A stretch of 64,000 nucleotides of DNA from Mucilaginibacter sp. KACC 22773 (GTDB taxonomy: Bacteria; Bacteroidota; Bacteroidia; Sphingobacteriales; Sphingobacteriaceae): NCBI RefSeq assembly GCF_028736215.1, contig NZ_CP117883.1, positions 4,960,001 to 5,024,000 on the forward strand. Direction: 5' to 3'. Below, one piece after another: positions 18,501 through 25,846 of this stretch. A model generated the notes under the pieces. The model saw nothing but the letters and a program-made list of their open reading frames with translations. It was not told the origin of the DNA and searched no databases. The translations under genes and the position numbers were made by a program. Each line of letters begins with the position of its first letter. Position 1 is the first letter of the stretch.

Positions 18501-18508
18501 ATTCAGAA

Positions 18509-19822
18509 TTACGCCAACGCTTCGACCGCCTTCATTTTCCGTTCAAAAATCAACAGCGTAATCAGTAAAACAAACCCGATTGAAAAGAAACAATCAAGCA
18601 CCAGGGCCGAATCGCGCATTTCGCCTGTCCATCCCTCTACAAAGCCGAAAGTAAACAGACCTACTACAATTGATAATTTTTCGGTGACATCATAAAAGCT
18701 GAAATACGATGCTGTATCGGGGATGTTCGGCGGGATGTATTTAGAATAGGTTGAACGCGATAACGACTGTACGGCCCCCATAACCAAGCCAACAAAAACA
18801 GCGGCAACGTAAAACTGGTTTGCATTGGCAATAAAGTAAACGCATGCGCATATTACACACCACATCCCTACTATAACCGATAGGGCTTTAACGTTGCCAT
18901 ATTTTTCTGATGCTTTAGCCGTTATAGCAGCTCCAATTATAGCCACCACCTGGATAACCAGTATTATGCCTATTAATGCATCATCGGGCATTTTAAGCTC
19001 TTTGGCGGCAAAGTTGGCCGCCACAAGCAAAATAGTTTGCACCCCTACCGAGTAAAAGAAGAACGCCGGTAAAAAACGTTTTAATAGGGGCAGCTGTTTA
19101 ACTTTTTTGAAAACTTTAGCCAACTCCTTAAAGCCACCGGTAAACACATTATACTCATGCGATCCTGCATTTGGCGTCCCCTTGGGTAAAAGGTAAAATG
19201 GAATAAGCGAGAAGCCTATCCACCATAAGGCAACTATCAGAAAAGAAAGCTGGGCCGATTTATCTTCCGTCATCCCAAACCAGGCGTGCCATTGCACAAA
19301 TACCAAACAAAGCACCTGTACCACAATACTACCGGCAAAACCATAAATAAAACCCTTGGCGCTTACCGCATCCTGTTTATCGATGGTGGCTATTTGCGGC
19401 AGGTAGGAGTTATAAAATACAAAGCCGCCGCAATACCCCACAGAGGCCAGCCCGAAACATATCATCCCAAACTCAAAGGTCTTCATCTCAAAAAAATACA
19501 AACCAAAACAGGCAAGTACCCCCAGCCAAGTAAACAGTTGCATGTACAGTTTTTTGTGGCCCTTGTAATCGGCGATGGAAGTTAAAATTGGCAATAGCGC
19601 TACGATGATTAGGTATGATAGCCCGAGGATATAATTTGACAGCACTGTATTTACATACCGGTGCCCAAAAAAAGTAACCATACCCGTAGGGTTATTGTAT
19701 TGCGTAATACCTACATAATAAGCCGGAAATATGGTAGATGTTATTACCATGTTATACGACTGGTTGGCCCAATCGAACATAGCCCATCCCCAGATGGTTT
19801 TTTTGTTGTTTTTTTCTTGCAT
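18509..19822 (-). CDS. MFS transporter, UMF1/Atg22-like family
   Basis: 437 residues with 12 predicted membrane helices. The start WGWAMFDWANQSYNMVITSTIFPAYYVGI and the later AVSAKGFIYGFAGSIVVQ and GAVQSLSRSTYSKYIP segments are hallmarks of the UMF1 (vacuole effluxer-like) branch of the major facilitator superfamily. The yeast relative Atg22 exports amino acids from the vacuole; bacterial substrates are not known. It is convergent with the broken effector-binding gene. Confidence 0.87.
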   Translation of the reverse strand: MQEKNNKKTIWGWAMFDWANQSYNMVITSTIFPAYYVGITQYNNPTGMVTFFGHRYVNTVLSNYILGLSYLIIVALLPILTSIADYKGHKKLYMQLFTWLGVLACFGLYFFEMKTFEFGMICFGLASVGYCGGFVFYNSYLPQIATIDKQDAVSAKGFIYGFAGSIVVQVLCLVFVQWHAWFGMTEDKSAQLSFLIVALWWIGFSLIPFYLLPKGTPNAGSHEYNVFTGGFKELAKVFKKVKQLPLLKRFLPAFFFYSVGVQTILLVAANFAAKELKMPDDALIGIILVIQVVAIIGAAITAKASEKYGNVKALSVIVGMWCVICACVYFIANANQFYVAAVFVGLVMGAVQSLSRSTYSKYIPPNIPDTASYFSFYDVTEKLSIVVGLFTFGFVEGWTGEMRDSALVLDCFFSIGFVLLITLLIFERKMKAVEALA

Positions 19823-19843
19823 TGTTTTGGTGAGGGGGTCGAT

Positions 19844-19962
19844 GGTGAGTGGTTAATATTCTGAATTAGAATTTTCAGAATTAAAGAATTGGCAGAATTA
19901 AAAAAGAAGCATTTTCAAATTCTCAAATCTTCAAATTCTCAAATTAAATCAACCACTCGTCA
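19844..19962. repeat. Quasi-palindromic repeat, GAATT/AAATTC word family
   Basis: Outer arms GAGTGGTT (19847-19854) and AACCACTC (19951-19958) are perfect complements. Inside, the left half is made of AGAATT words and the right half of AAATTCTC words, which are degenerate complements. It fills the gap between two minus-strand genes and abuts the SDR stop. Confidence 0.75.
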
Positions 19963-19964
19963 AC

Positions 19965-20774
19965 CTACTTAATCCCGTAATGGTCGTTCATTAATTTTAC
20001 AAAAACGGAGCCTGGTAAAATAGCCTTAAGAGTAGGCACTATGGTTTGGCCTATGGCACCCACCAAATAGCTGTGTGCGGGTTTTGATTTGCCTACTATT
20101 TTTACAATTTGAGCTGCCAGTTTTGAAGGTGCAGCACCAATGCTTTCATCTTTTTCCATGGCGGCAACGGCTGCGTCAAACTCGGCTTTAAGTTTATCAT
20201 TTTTAATGGTGAAAGGTAATTTTTCGCGGTTGCCGGTAAAGTCAGTTTTAAAGTCACCAGGATTTACAACCGATACCTTAACGCCTGTATTTTGCAATTC
20301 CATACGCAGGCTTTCGGAGTATCCTTCTATCGCGAATTTTGATGCGCTGTATAAGCCCTGGTAAGGCAGGCCAAATAAACCGGCCAGCGAGCCAATGTTG
20401 ATAACAAGCCCTGTACCCTTTTCAATCATACCCGGCAAAACGGCGCTGCTTACCCGTACAACGCCAAAAAAGTTAACTTCAAACTGTTTTTTTGCAGCAT
20501 CAACCGGCATGGCATAAAGCGGGCCGGTAATACCGTTACCTGCGTTATTAACCAAAACATCAATCTTGCCTTCGGCTTTAATAATAGTTGCAATAGCCGC
20601 GTTTACAGATGCATCATCGGTAACATCCATTTGTAAAGGCATAAATGATACATCACTGATGCGTTTGATATCGCGCGTGGTACCATAAACAGTATGGCCC
20701 TGGGCAGCAAGTGCTGTTGCGGTAGCCAAACCTAAACCGGATGATGCCCCTGTTACAAGAATTACTTTTTTCAT
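19965..20774 (-). CDS. SDR family oxidoreductase
   Basis: 269 residues, a classical short-chain dehydrogenase/reductase. The cofactor loop is GASSGLGLA (9-17), NNAG is at 76-79, and the catalytic residues are Ser129, Tyr142 and Lys146 (YSASKFA). The Thr-Arg pair after strand 2 (GTTRD) suggests NADP preference. The long substrate loop (RVSSAVLPGMIEKG... FTGNREKLPF) is like the ketoreductases often annotated as retinol or 3-ketoacyl reductases. The substrate is unknown. It has no partner genes. Confidence 0.9.
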   Translation of the reverse strand: MKKVILVTGASSGLGLATATALAAQGHTVYGTTRDIKRISDVSFMPLQMDVTDDASVNAAIATIIKAEGKIDVLVNNAGNGITGPLYAMPVDAAKKQFEVNFFGVVRVSSAVLPGMIEKGTGLVINIGSLAGLFGLPYQGLYSASKFAIEGYSESLRMELQNTGVKVSVVNPGDFKTDFTGNREKLPFTIKNDKLKAEFDAAVAAMEKDESIGAAPSKLAAQIVKIVGKSKPAHSYLVGAIGQTIVPTLKAILPGSVFVKLMNDHYGIK

Positions 20775-20999
20775 TTTTTGATTGGTGATTAAATACTTTG
20801 AGTTTTGAATTATTTATGCAGGGAAATAATTTGCCATAAAACTATAAAATTATAATTACCGGGCGATGCCGGATAGCAAAAAAGCCTAAAGTATTTTAAA
20901 GAATGCCGGCAGCGGTGCAAATTAAAAGCTCATTAAAATTTATGCCCTATATTTAATTTTACGTGAATTTTGCCCGATAAACGAAAAAAATACTGATTT

Positions 21000-22229
21000 T
21001 TGGCATCAACAAAACAGCACGCAACATTGGTTATCACTAATTCAAAATACGAAGAAGCGCTTCTTAACTACAATAAAAAAATTGCAGATGCCAGTGTAGA
21101 GGATATGGTGCTTAATATGGGCCCGCAGCATCCATCTACTCACGGCGTTTTGCGCTTGGAACTGATAACCGACGGCGAAATTGTAAAGGAAGTAATACCT
21201 CATATTGGTTACCTGCACCGCTGTTTTGAAAAACATGCCGAATCATTAACTTACCAGCAAACCATTCCTTTTACCGACAGGCTTGATTACCTGGCATCGA
21301 TGAACAACAGCCACGCATTTGTGATGGGTGTTGAACGCATGATGGGTATTGATAAAGATATCCCAAAACGCATTGAATACATCCGTGTGCTGGTATGTGA
21401 ACTTAATCGCATTGCATCGCACCTGATAGCTATTGGCACCTACGGTATTGATATAGGTGCTTTTACCCCTTTTTTATGGTGCTTTAGGGATAGGGAGCAT
21501 ATTATGGGCATGCTGGAGTGGGCATCCGGATCGCGCATGTTGTATAATTACATTTGGGTAGGTGGCCTGTTTTATGATTTGCCGGTTGGCTTTGAGGAGC
21601 GCTGCCGCGATTTTGTGGAGTATTTTAAACCCAAAATGATTGAGCTTAACCAGCTGCTGACCGATAACCAGGTATTTATATCGCGCACGGCAGGTGTTGG
21701 CGTGCTACCTTTAGATGTGGCCATTAATTACGGCTGCAGCGGCCCTATGCTGCGGGCATCAGGCCTTAAATGGGATTTACGGCGTATTGATAATTATTCG
21801 GCCTACCCCGAGCTTAATTTCGAAATCCCGATAGGTACCGGCCTGATGGGCAAAGTGGGTGACTGCTGGGACCGTTACAAAGTACGTGTCGACGAAATTG
21901 AACAATCTGTAAAAATTGTAGAGCAATGCCTTGATCGCCTGCAAAAAGAACTGAAACGCACACCCGATTTTGACCCGCGTGCAAAAATGCCCCGAAAAAC
22001 TATCCCCAAACCCCAGGATTACTACGTACGCTGCGAAGGCGCCAAAGGCGAACTGGGTTTCTACTTTGTTGCCGACGGCAAATCCGAAATTCCCACCCGT
22101 GTAAAAGCCCGTGGGCCAAGCTTTAATAACCTTTCCGTATTGCCCGAAATTTCAAAAGGCGTACTGATTGCCGATTTGATTGCTATAGTAGGATCTATTG
22201 ATTTTGTGCTGGGTGAGGTAGATAGATAG
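21000..22229 (+). CDS. nuoD: NADH-quinone oxidoreductase subunit D (49-kDa subunit), TTG start
   Basis: 409 residues. [47 protein letters not shown] and the C-terminal [29 protein letters not shown] are diagnostic. In complex I it lines the quinone-binding cavity together with NuoB. An in-frame TGA at 20994 lies just upstream and no ATG occurs before residue 36, so TTG at 21000 is the best start. The 35 extra N-terminal residues are not conserved-looking. No other nuo gene flanks it: an SDR gene is upstream and a protease gene is downstream on the opposite strand, so it is an orphan copy or the operon is split. Confidence 0.93.
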   Translation: MASTKQHATLVITNSKYEEALLNYNKKIADASVEDMVLNMGPQHPSTHGVLRLELITDGEIVKEVIPHIGYLHRCFEKHAESLTYQQTIPFTDRLDYLASMNNSHAFVMGVERMMGIDKDIPKRIEYIRVLVCELNRIASHLIAIGTYGIDIGAFTPFLWCFRDREHIMGMLEWASGSRMLYNYIWVGGLFYDLPVGFEERCRDFVEYFKPKMIELNQLLTDNQVFISRTAGVGVLPLDVAINYGCSGPMLRASGLKWDLRRIDNYSAYPELNFEIPIGTGLMGKVGDCWDRYKVRVDEIEQSVKIVEQCLDRLQKELKRTPDFDPRAKMPRKTIPKPQDYYVRCEGAKGELGFYFVADGKSEIPTRVKARGPSFNNLSVLPEISKGVLIADLIAIVGSIDFVLGEVDR

Positions 22230-22380
22230 ACAACCGTCTTGCTACCTGATACTCACTACTTGATACTAAAATGAGCGTTGCCTGCGGCCGGGCTTTTTGC
22301 TCATACTGCACGGGTCTTAGCCGCAACCTGCCCTCTTTCCCTTCGCCCGGCCGGTATCCGCGCCAATCCCTAACGCATTT

Positions 22381-22508
22381 GTCTGAACTCGGATTAAGCA
22401 GATTTATCAGATCTTTTCGGATTTTTTTTCTTAAACTATCAATTATTCCTCCGTCTGCAAATCAAAATCCAAAAAAATCTGATAAATCCGACGAATCCCG
22501 GTTCAGAA
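22381..22508. repeat. Large imperfect hairpin, GATTTATCAGATTTTTTTGG family
   Basis: The left arm (22381-22430) and right arm (about 22465-22508) are complementary over about 45 bp at roughly 80 percent, with a perfect core GATTTATCAGAT on the left paired with ATCTGATAAATC on the right. The loop is about 35 bases. It sits in the 355-base gap after nuoD, which also has a TGATACTCACTACTTGATAC word pair (22248-22267) and a terminator. The frame 22271-22555 crossing it is not a gene. Confidence 0.8.
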
Positions 22509-22521
22509 AAAAGCCCCTAAT

Positions 22522-22553
22522 AAAAAAAGAGACACCTTACGGTATCTCCTTTT
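22522..22553 (-). terminator. Bidirectional intrinsic terminator
   Basis: GAGACACC (22529-22536) and GGTATCTC (22541-22548) form a stem with one mismatch and loop TTAC. On the minus strand the stem is followed by seven T, 37 bases past the stop of the protease gene. On the plus strand CTTTT follows, so it may also serve nuoD. Confidence 0.75.
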
Positions 22554-22584
22554 AACTATTAATTTTTATTGGAATTGGGCGTTG

Positions 22585-23685
22585 TTAATAAACTTTAACC
22601 ATGAATACATAATTTTTTAGTTTTCTGACTTGTTGCGGGCGGCTTAGGCCGGCAAGGGTATTCTTTGTGCTTAAGGTTAAATCTTTACTCAATGAGTCAG
22701 CTGGTATATTCTGTATCGCCTTTAGTAAAAAGGTCGATTTTTTTGCAAATCCTGCACCGGCCACATCGGGCTGTCTGCCACTGATGATACCAATAACATT
22801 CCCCTTGCTATCCAATAACGGGCCGCCGCTATTACCCGGGTTAACCGGGATAGAAACCTGGTATTCTGTAGAATCTCCGGAATGACCATTCCTCGCAGTT
22901 AACGATCCGGGACCGAAATTTTCTTCACCACTTGGGTATCCGAAGGTATAAACATCTTCGCCTAAATCGCTAAGTGATTTTTTGAAATTGTAAGGCACAT
23001 TACCAAGATCTTTAAATGCAGGATCATTAATTTGCAATATTGCTATATCATATTGTGGCTCAGTATAGATCACCTTAGCATGAAATGATTCGCCTGCTGC
23101 ATTCTGAACATCTACCGAATCGGCACCCTCTACAACATGAAAATCTGTTGCTATATAGCCATTGGATGATAAAGCGAAACCAGTACCCCTGTATTTACCC
23201 GGATTTGTATTTCTCGGCTTGACATGGGTTTCTTTTATAATAGTATTTGTTTGATTTTGTAAGTCATTGGCTTTATCCTCAACTCTCTTAATCTGCCCCT
23301 TTAATTGTTCATAGCTTAAATCACGATTATTAAGTTTCCCTGTAAAAAACAAAGTGCTTAATATTGCGAAAATAGCTATTGATGCAGCCACCGATATTTT
23401 TGAATGGTGATGCCTCCACATGCTAACTATCCAGTTAGGATGTATCATCAACTCTTCTTTCAGTGTATGCACATCTATTTCGCTGTGGATAGCATCCAGT
23501 CGTTTTTCCAGCTCAATACGTTCGCCGTATTGTTTAATTAGCCCTACAAATAGTTTGTGTTCTATTACCTTGCTGTCAACATTAGCGTCGTTTTTACGCA
23601 ATGTCTCAAATTCGGCACGCTCGGCGGCGGTCATATCGCCGTTAAGGTACCTGTCAATCAATTCCAGAATAAGGTTCTCGCTCAT
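22585..23685 (-). CDS. Membrane anti-sigma-like protein fused to a trypsin-like (S1C) serine protease
   Basis: 366 residues. Residues 1-75 look like a cytosolic anti-sigma N-terminus (LIDRYLNGDMTAAERAEFETL...). One membrane helix (97-116) follows, then a short coiled coil (about 125-155) and a periplasmic trypsin-like domain with the full triad: His183 (ATDFHVVEGA), Asp213 (YDIAIL) and Ser286 (NPGNSGGPL). No PDZ domain is seen, unlike DegP. It starts 15 bases after the ECF sigma gene on the same strand, so the two form an operon. A direct reading is that the cytosolic part holds the sigma factor and the periplasmic protease senses or executes release. The anti-sigma role is inferred from position and the short N-terminal motif. 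Confidence 0.82.
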   Translation of the reverse strand: MSENLILELIDRYLNGDMTAAERAEFETLRKNDANVDSKVIEHKLFVGLIKQYGERIELEKRLDAIHSEIDVHTLKEELMIHPNWIVSMWRHHHSKISVAASIAIFAILSTLFFTGKLNNRDLSYEQLKGQIKRVEDKANDLQNQTNTIIKETHVKPRNTNPGKYRGTGFALSSNGYIATDFHVVEGADSVDVQNAAGESFHAKVIYTEPQYDIAILQINDPAFKDLGNVPYNFKKSLSDLGEDVYTFGYPSGEENFGPGSLTARNGHSGDSTEYQVSIPVNPGNSGGPLLDSKGNVIGIISGRQPDVAGAGFAKKSTFLLKAIQNIPADSLSKDLTLSTKNTLAGLSRPQQVRKLKNYVFMVKVY

Positions 23686-23700
23686 CTCTTTACACTCCTT

Positions 23701-24270
23701 TTACTTCTGCTGAAAAAATAATTTCTTCAGCCTTTGCAGGCATTTATACTTTTGCGTTTTGGCATTATCGGCATTGGTATACCCAAAACGTTCACAGATC
23801 TCCTGCATCGATCTGTTATGTATATAAAAATCTTCCATAATGGTTTTACAGGGTTCGCCTAACAACTGAAGGGCTGCCTCCATTTTATTAAACTGTATAT
23901 CCCGGTCATTATGTTTTTCAACCTCATCATCAACAGGCAGGTACTCTTCAAAATCCCTGATATCGCCTCCATACCTGTTCATCTGGCTTAACCTTTTAAG
24001 CCAAAGCCTGCGGCAAACCGAATAAATGTATGTTTTAAGCTTGCTGCTTAACTCAAACTCGCCCGATTTTATCTTATTATAAAGAACAATGATAGCTTCC
24101 TGGTATATATCCTTGGCATCATCCTCGTTTCCGTTATTGTTGATAATTAACTGTAATATCATCGGGAAATAGGTTGTGTATAGCCTTTTCAGTACTATTT
24201 CCGAATTGTTAAGTATCCCAAGAACTATTTCGCTGTCTGTTGGTGCCGAAGCTTTTAAGTCTTTATTCAC
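23701..24270 (-). CDS. ECF-family RNA polymerase sigma factor, GTG start
   Basis: 189 residues. Region 2 (about 25-95) has YTTYFPMILQLIINNNGNEDDAKDIYQEAIIVLYNKI and YIYSVCRRLWLKRL; region 4 (about 130-185) has the helix-turn-helix SMQEICERFGYTNADNAKTQKYKCLQRLKK. The only upstream start before region 2 is GTG at 24270, as an in-frame stop lies 13 bases further out. It heads an operon with the anti-sigma/protease fusion. Two copies of GGGTTAC-N15-GTATTAA lie upstream on its strand (24497-24469 and 24301-24273), matching those before the three divergent lipoprotein genes, so autoregulation is likely. The near copy ends only 2 bases before the GTG. Confidence 0.9.
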   Translation of the reverse strand: MNKDLKASAPTDSEIVLGILNNSEIVLKRLYTTYFPMILQLIINNNGNEDDAKDIYQEAIIVLYNKIKSGEFELSSKLKTYIYSVCRRLWLKRLSQMNRYGGDIRDFEEYLPVDDEVEKHNDRDIQFNKMEAALQLLGEPCKTIMEDFYIHNRSMQEICERFGYTNADNAKTQKYKCLQRLKKLFFQQK

Positions 24271-24272
24271 TC

Positions 24273-24301
24273 TTAATACTGTTTATGCCAAAATGTAACC
24301 C
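24273..24301 (-). promoter_or_regulatory. Predicted ECF promoter motif, copy at the sigma gene start
   Basis: On the minus strand GGGTTAC (24301-24295), 15 bases, GTATTAA (24279-24273). Identical elements and spacing occur at four other sites nearby. Because GTATTAA ends 2 bases before the GTG codon, a transcript starting here would be leaderless or would lack that GTG; the copy at 24497 is a better main promoter. Confidence 0.65.
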
Positions 24302-24309
24302 AACGGTGT

Positions 24310-24465
24310 AAAAAAAGAATCAAGAGTTAGGAGTCAAGAATCAAAACTGACTAAAAGTAGTTAAATTCAATACAAAATGATACTATTTAATTATCTGCCC
24401 GGATATTCAAACCGGGCTTTTTCCTTTCTTGATTCCGGACTCTTATTCTTGTTGATTCTCTTCAA
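24310..24465. repeat. Quasi-palindromic repeat, AAGAATCAAGAGT word family
   Basis: The left arm (about 24314-24345, words AGAATCAAGAG and GGAGTCAAGAATCA) is a degenerate complement of the right arm (about 24425-24463, words CTTGATTC, GGACTCTTATTCTTG and GATTCTC). On the minus strand it would fall in the untranslated leader of the sigma gene if transcription starts at the distal motif. Confidence 0.7.
24397..24422 (+). terminator. Hairpin with T-run inside the sigma gene upstream region
   Basis: GCCCGG (24397-24402) and CCGGGC (24412-24417) form a perfect 6-bp stem with a 9-base loop, followed by TTTTT on the plus strand. No plus-strand gene precedes it closely. It may stop antisense or read-through transcription towards the lipoprotein genes. 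Confidence 0.5.
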
Positions 24466-24468
24466 ATA

Positions 24469-24497
24469 TTAATACTGTAATTGCAAATAAGTAACCC
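24469..24497 (-). promoter_or_regulatory. Predicted ECF promoter, distal copy for the sigma/anti-sigma operon
   Basis: On the minus strand GGGTTAC (24497-24491), 15 bases, GTATTAA (24475-24469). It points at the sigma gene about 200 bases away, giving a long leader that holds the hairpin repeat at 24310-24465. Confidence 0.75.
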
Positions 24498-24613
24498 CTG
24501 AAGCAAATTATATTATAGCGGGCAAATCTGCAAAAAAAAACTTACAACCAAACTTACCGCTACTACCTTAAGATAAATAGCAATATAATATTTTACTTTT
24601 TAATTAATTTATT

Positions 24614-24642
24614 GGGTTACCTTTTTCATTTAAGTGTATTAA
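24614..24642 (+). promoter_or_regulatory. Predicted ECF promoter of lipoprotein gene 1
   Basis: GGGTTAC (24614-24620), 15 bases, GTATTAA (24636-24642). The ATG follows 45 bases after the -10-like half, the same distance as for gene 2. Confidence 0.8.
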
Positions 24643-24687
24643 CAACAGTAAACGTTAAAAAACACTAACATTTTAAAACACACAACG

Positions 24688-24879
24688 ATGAAAAATTTAT
24701 TGAAAACCAGCTTTGTAGCTTTAGTTATTGCTGCTTCTTTCTCAGCTTGTAATGGTGATGCTAAAAAAGGCGATAATGATACTACCGTTAAAGTTGATTC
24801 TACTGTTAAAATTGACTCTACAGTTAAAACTGATTCAACTAAAGTTGATACTGTAAAAAAAGATTCAGTTAAAAAATAA
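24688..24879 (+). CDS. Small lipoprotein with Lys-x-Asp-Ser/Thr repeats, copy 1
   Basis: 63 residues. The signal peptide MKNLLKTSFVALVIAASFSAC ends in a lipobox with Cys21. The mature part is a run of near-pentads of the type K-x-D-S/T-x (KVDSTV, KIDSTV, KTDST, KVDTV, KKDSV) ending in KK, so it is unlikely to fold as a globular domain and may form a flexible charged surface tether or filler. It is the first of three tandem paralogues, all behind the same promoter motif. Such short lipoproteins are common unknowns in Sphingobacteriaceae. Confidence 0.85.
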   Translation: MKNLLKTSFVALVIAASFSACNGDAKKGDNDTTVKVDSTVKIDSTVKTDSTKVDTVKKDSVKK

Positions 24880-24957
24880 TTAACTGCTATAGTGCTATAA
24901 AAAAGATACCGGGTATTCCCTGCAATTCTTTTTATGGTTTAATAGTTTTTTTTGATA

Positions 24958-25001
24958 AAAAGGTAACCAATATTTTTTTAAAAAATCATGGGTTACCTTT
25001 T
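24958..25001 (+). terminator. Terminator of lipoprotein gene 1, overlapping promoter 2
   Basis: AAAAGGTAACC (24958-24968) and GGTTACCTTTT (24991-25001) are perfect 11-bp complements around a 22-base A/T loop, with a T-rich end. The right arm is also the -35 half of the next promoter motif (GGGTTAC at 24990-24996). Confidence 0.75.
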
Positions 25002-25018
25002 ATCATTAATTGTATTAA
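24990..25018 (+). promoter_or_regulatory. Predicted ECF promoter of lipoprotein gene 2
   Basis: GGGTTAC (24990-24996), 15 bases, GTATTAA (25012-25018), then 45 bases to the ATG. The -35 half is shared with the terminator of the preceding gene. Confidence 0.8.
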
Positions 25019-25063
25019 TAACCGAACGATCAAAAAATTATCAAAACTTATAAAACTCAAAAC

Positions 25064-25282
25064 ATGAAAAATTCATTCAAATTAGGCTTAGTTGCCTTAG
25101 CTATCGCTACTTCATTTGCTGCTTGTAAAGGTTCTGGTTCATCTTCAGCTGCAGATTCAGCTAAAGCAGATTCAGCGAAAGTTGATTCAGTGAAAAAAGA
25201 TTCAACTGCAGCAACTGATTCAACTGCTAAAGCTGGCGAAGCTAAAGTTGACTCTGTAAAAAAAGATACAGCTAAAAAATAA
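25064..25282 (+). CDS. Small lipoprotein with Lys-x-Asp-Ser/Thr repeats, copy 2
   Basis: 72 residues with signal peptide MKNSFKLGLVALAIATSFAAC and lipobox Cys21, followed by GSGSSSAADSAK and K-x-D-S/T-x units (KADSA, KVDSV, KKDST, KVDSV, KKDTA) ending in KK. A short insert, TAATDSTAKAGEA, breaks the period. Its first 102 bases are identical to those of copy 3, so the pair arose by recent duplication or is kept alike by gene conversion. It has its own promoter motif. Confidence 0.87.
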   Translation: MKNSFKLGLVALAIATSFAACKGSGSSSAADSAKADSAKVDSVKKDSTAATDSTAKAGEAKVDSVKKDTAKK

Positions 25283-25354
25283 TTACTAAGCCTTTAAACT
25301 GGCTGAAGTATAAATTTTCATGCCTTTTTATAGATTTATTAGTTTATTTACAAT

Positions 25355-25403
25355 AAAAAAGGTGATCTGTAATTTTATTTTAAAATTATGGGTTACCTTT
25401 TTT
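25355..25403 (+). terminator. Terminator of lipoprotein gene 2, overlapping promoter 3
   Basis: AAAAAAGGT (25355-25363) pairs with ACCTTTTTT (25395-25403), with partial extension inwards and a further T at the end. The right arm overlaps the -35 half at 25390-25396, as at copy 1. Confidence 0.65.
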
Positions 25404-25418
25404 TGTTTAAGGTATTAA
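25390..25418 (+). promoter_or_regulatory. Predicted ECF promoter of lipoprotein gene 3
   Basis: GGGTTAC (25390-25396), 15 bases, GTATTAA (25412-25418), then 38 bases to the ATG at 25457. Confidence 0.8.
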
Positions 25419-25456
25419 CAGAAAAACTATTAAATCACTCATTAAAAAAATTGAAC

Positions 25457-25657
25457 ATGAAAAATTCATTCAAATTAGGCTTAGTTGCCTTAGCTATCGC
25501 TACTTCATTTGCTGCTTGTAAAGGTTCTGGTTCATCTTCAGCTGCAGATTCAGCTAAAATGGACACTGCAAAAATGGATACAGCTAAAGCAGATTCAGCT
25601 AAAACTGATACAGCTAAAACTGACACTACCAAGAAAGACACTACTAAAAAAATGTAA
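25457..25657 (+). CDS. Small lipoprotein with Lys-x-Asp-Ser/Thr repeats, copy 3
   Basis: 66 residues from the ATG at 25457, which aligns with copy 2; a frame from 25388 would run through the promoter motif and is rejected. The first 34 codons are identical in DNA to copy 2. The repeat tail is more regular: KMDTA, KMDTA, KADSA, KTDTA, KTDTT, KKDTT, then KKM. The lipobox is at Cys21. A strong terminator follows, closing the three-gene array. Confidence 0.87.
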   Translation: MKNSFKLGLVALAIATSFAACKGSGSSSAADSAKMDTAKMDTAKADSAKTDTAKTDTTKKDTTKKM

Positions 25658-25684
25658 TCTAACTTTTTTTAGATTTCTAAAAAA

Positions 25685-25713
25685 ACGCACCTGGTTTTCA
25701 GGTGCGTTTTTTT
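25685..25713 (+). terminator. Strong intrinsic terminator after lipoprotein gene 3
   Basis: ACGCACCTG (25685-25693) and CAGGTGCGT (25699-25707) form a perfect 9-bp stem with loop GTTTT, followed by six more T and preceded by A, so it works in both directions. Confidence 0.92.
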
Positions 25714-25717
25714 ATGA

Positions 25718-25840
25718 AGTATCAAGTTGTTTATCAGTAGCAAGTATAACCAAGACTATTTGCCAGGCAGTAAAATATTCACCTAAGAAGTGCCGCCTAT
25801 CAAACCAAGGCATCACAACCCGGTCTGGATACTTGATACT
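25718..25840. repeat. Short inverted pair of the TATCAAG word family
   Basis: AGTATCAAG (25718-25726) and CTTGATACT (25832-25840) are perfect complements 105 bases apart and bracket the gap before the DUF2383 gene. The same words form the arms at 9602-9757. Confidence 0.6.
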
Positions 25841-25846
25841 AATTTC

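Noticed and set aside
22271-22555. A 94-residue frame after nuoD
   Set aside because: It reads through a hairpin repeat and a terminator.
24397-24422. Attenuator controlling the sigma gene
   Set aside because: The T-run is on the plus strand, opposite to the sigma transcript, so it cannot attenuate that gene.
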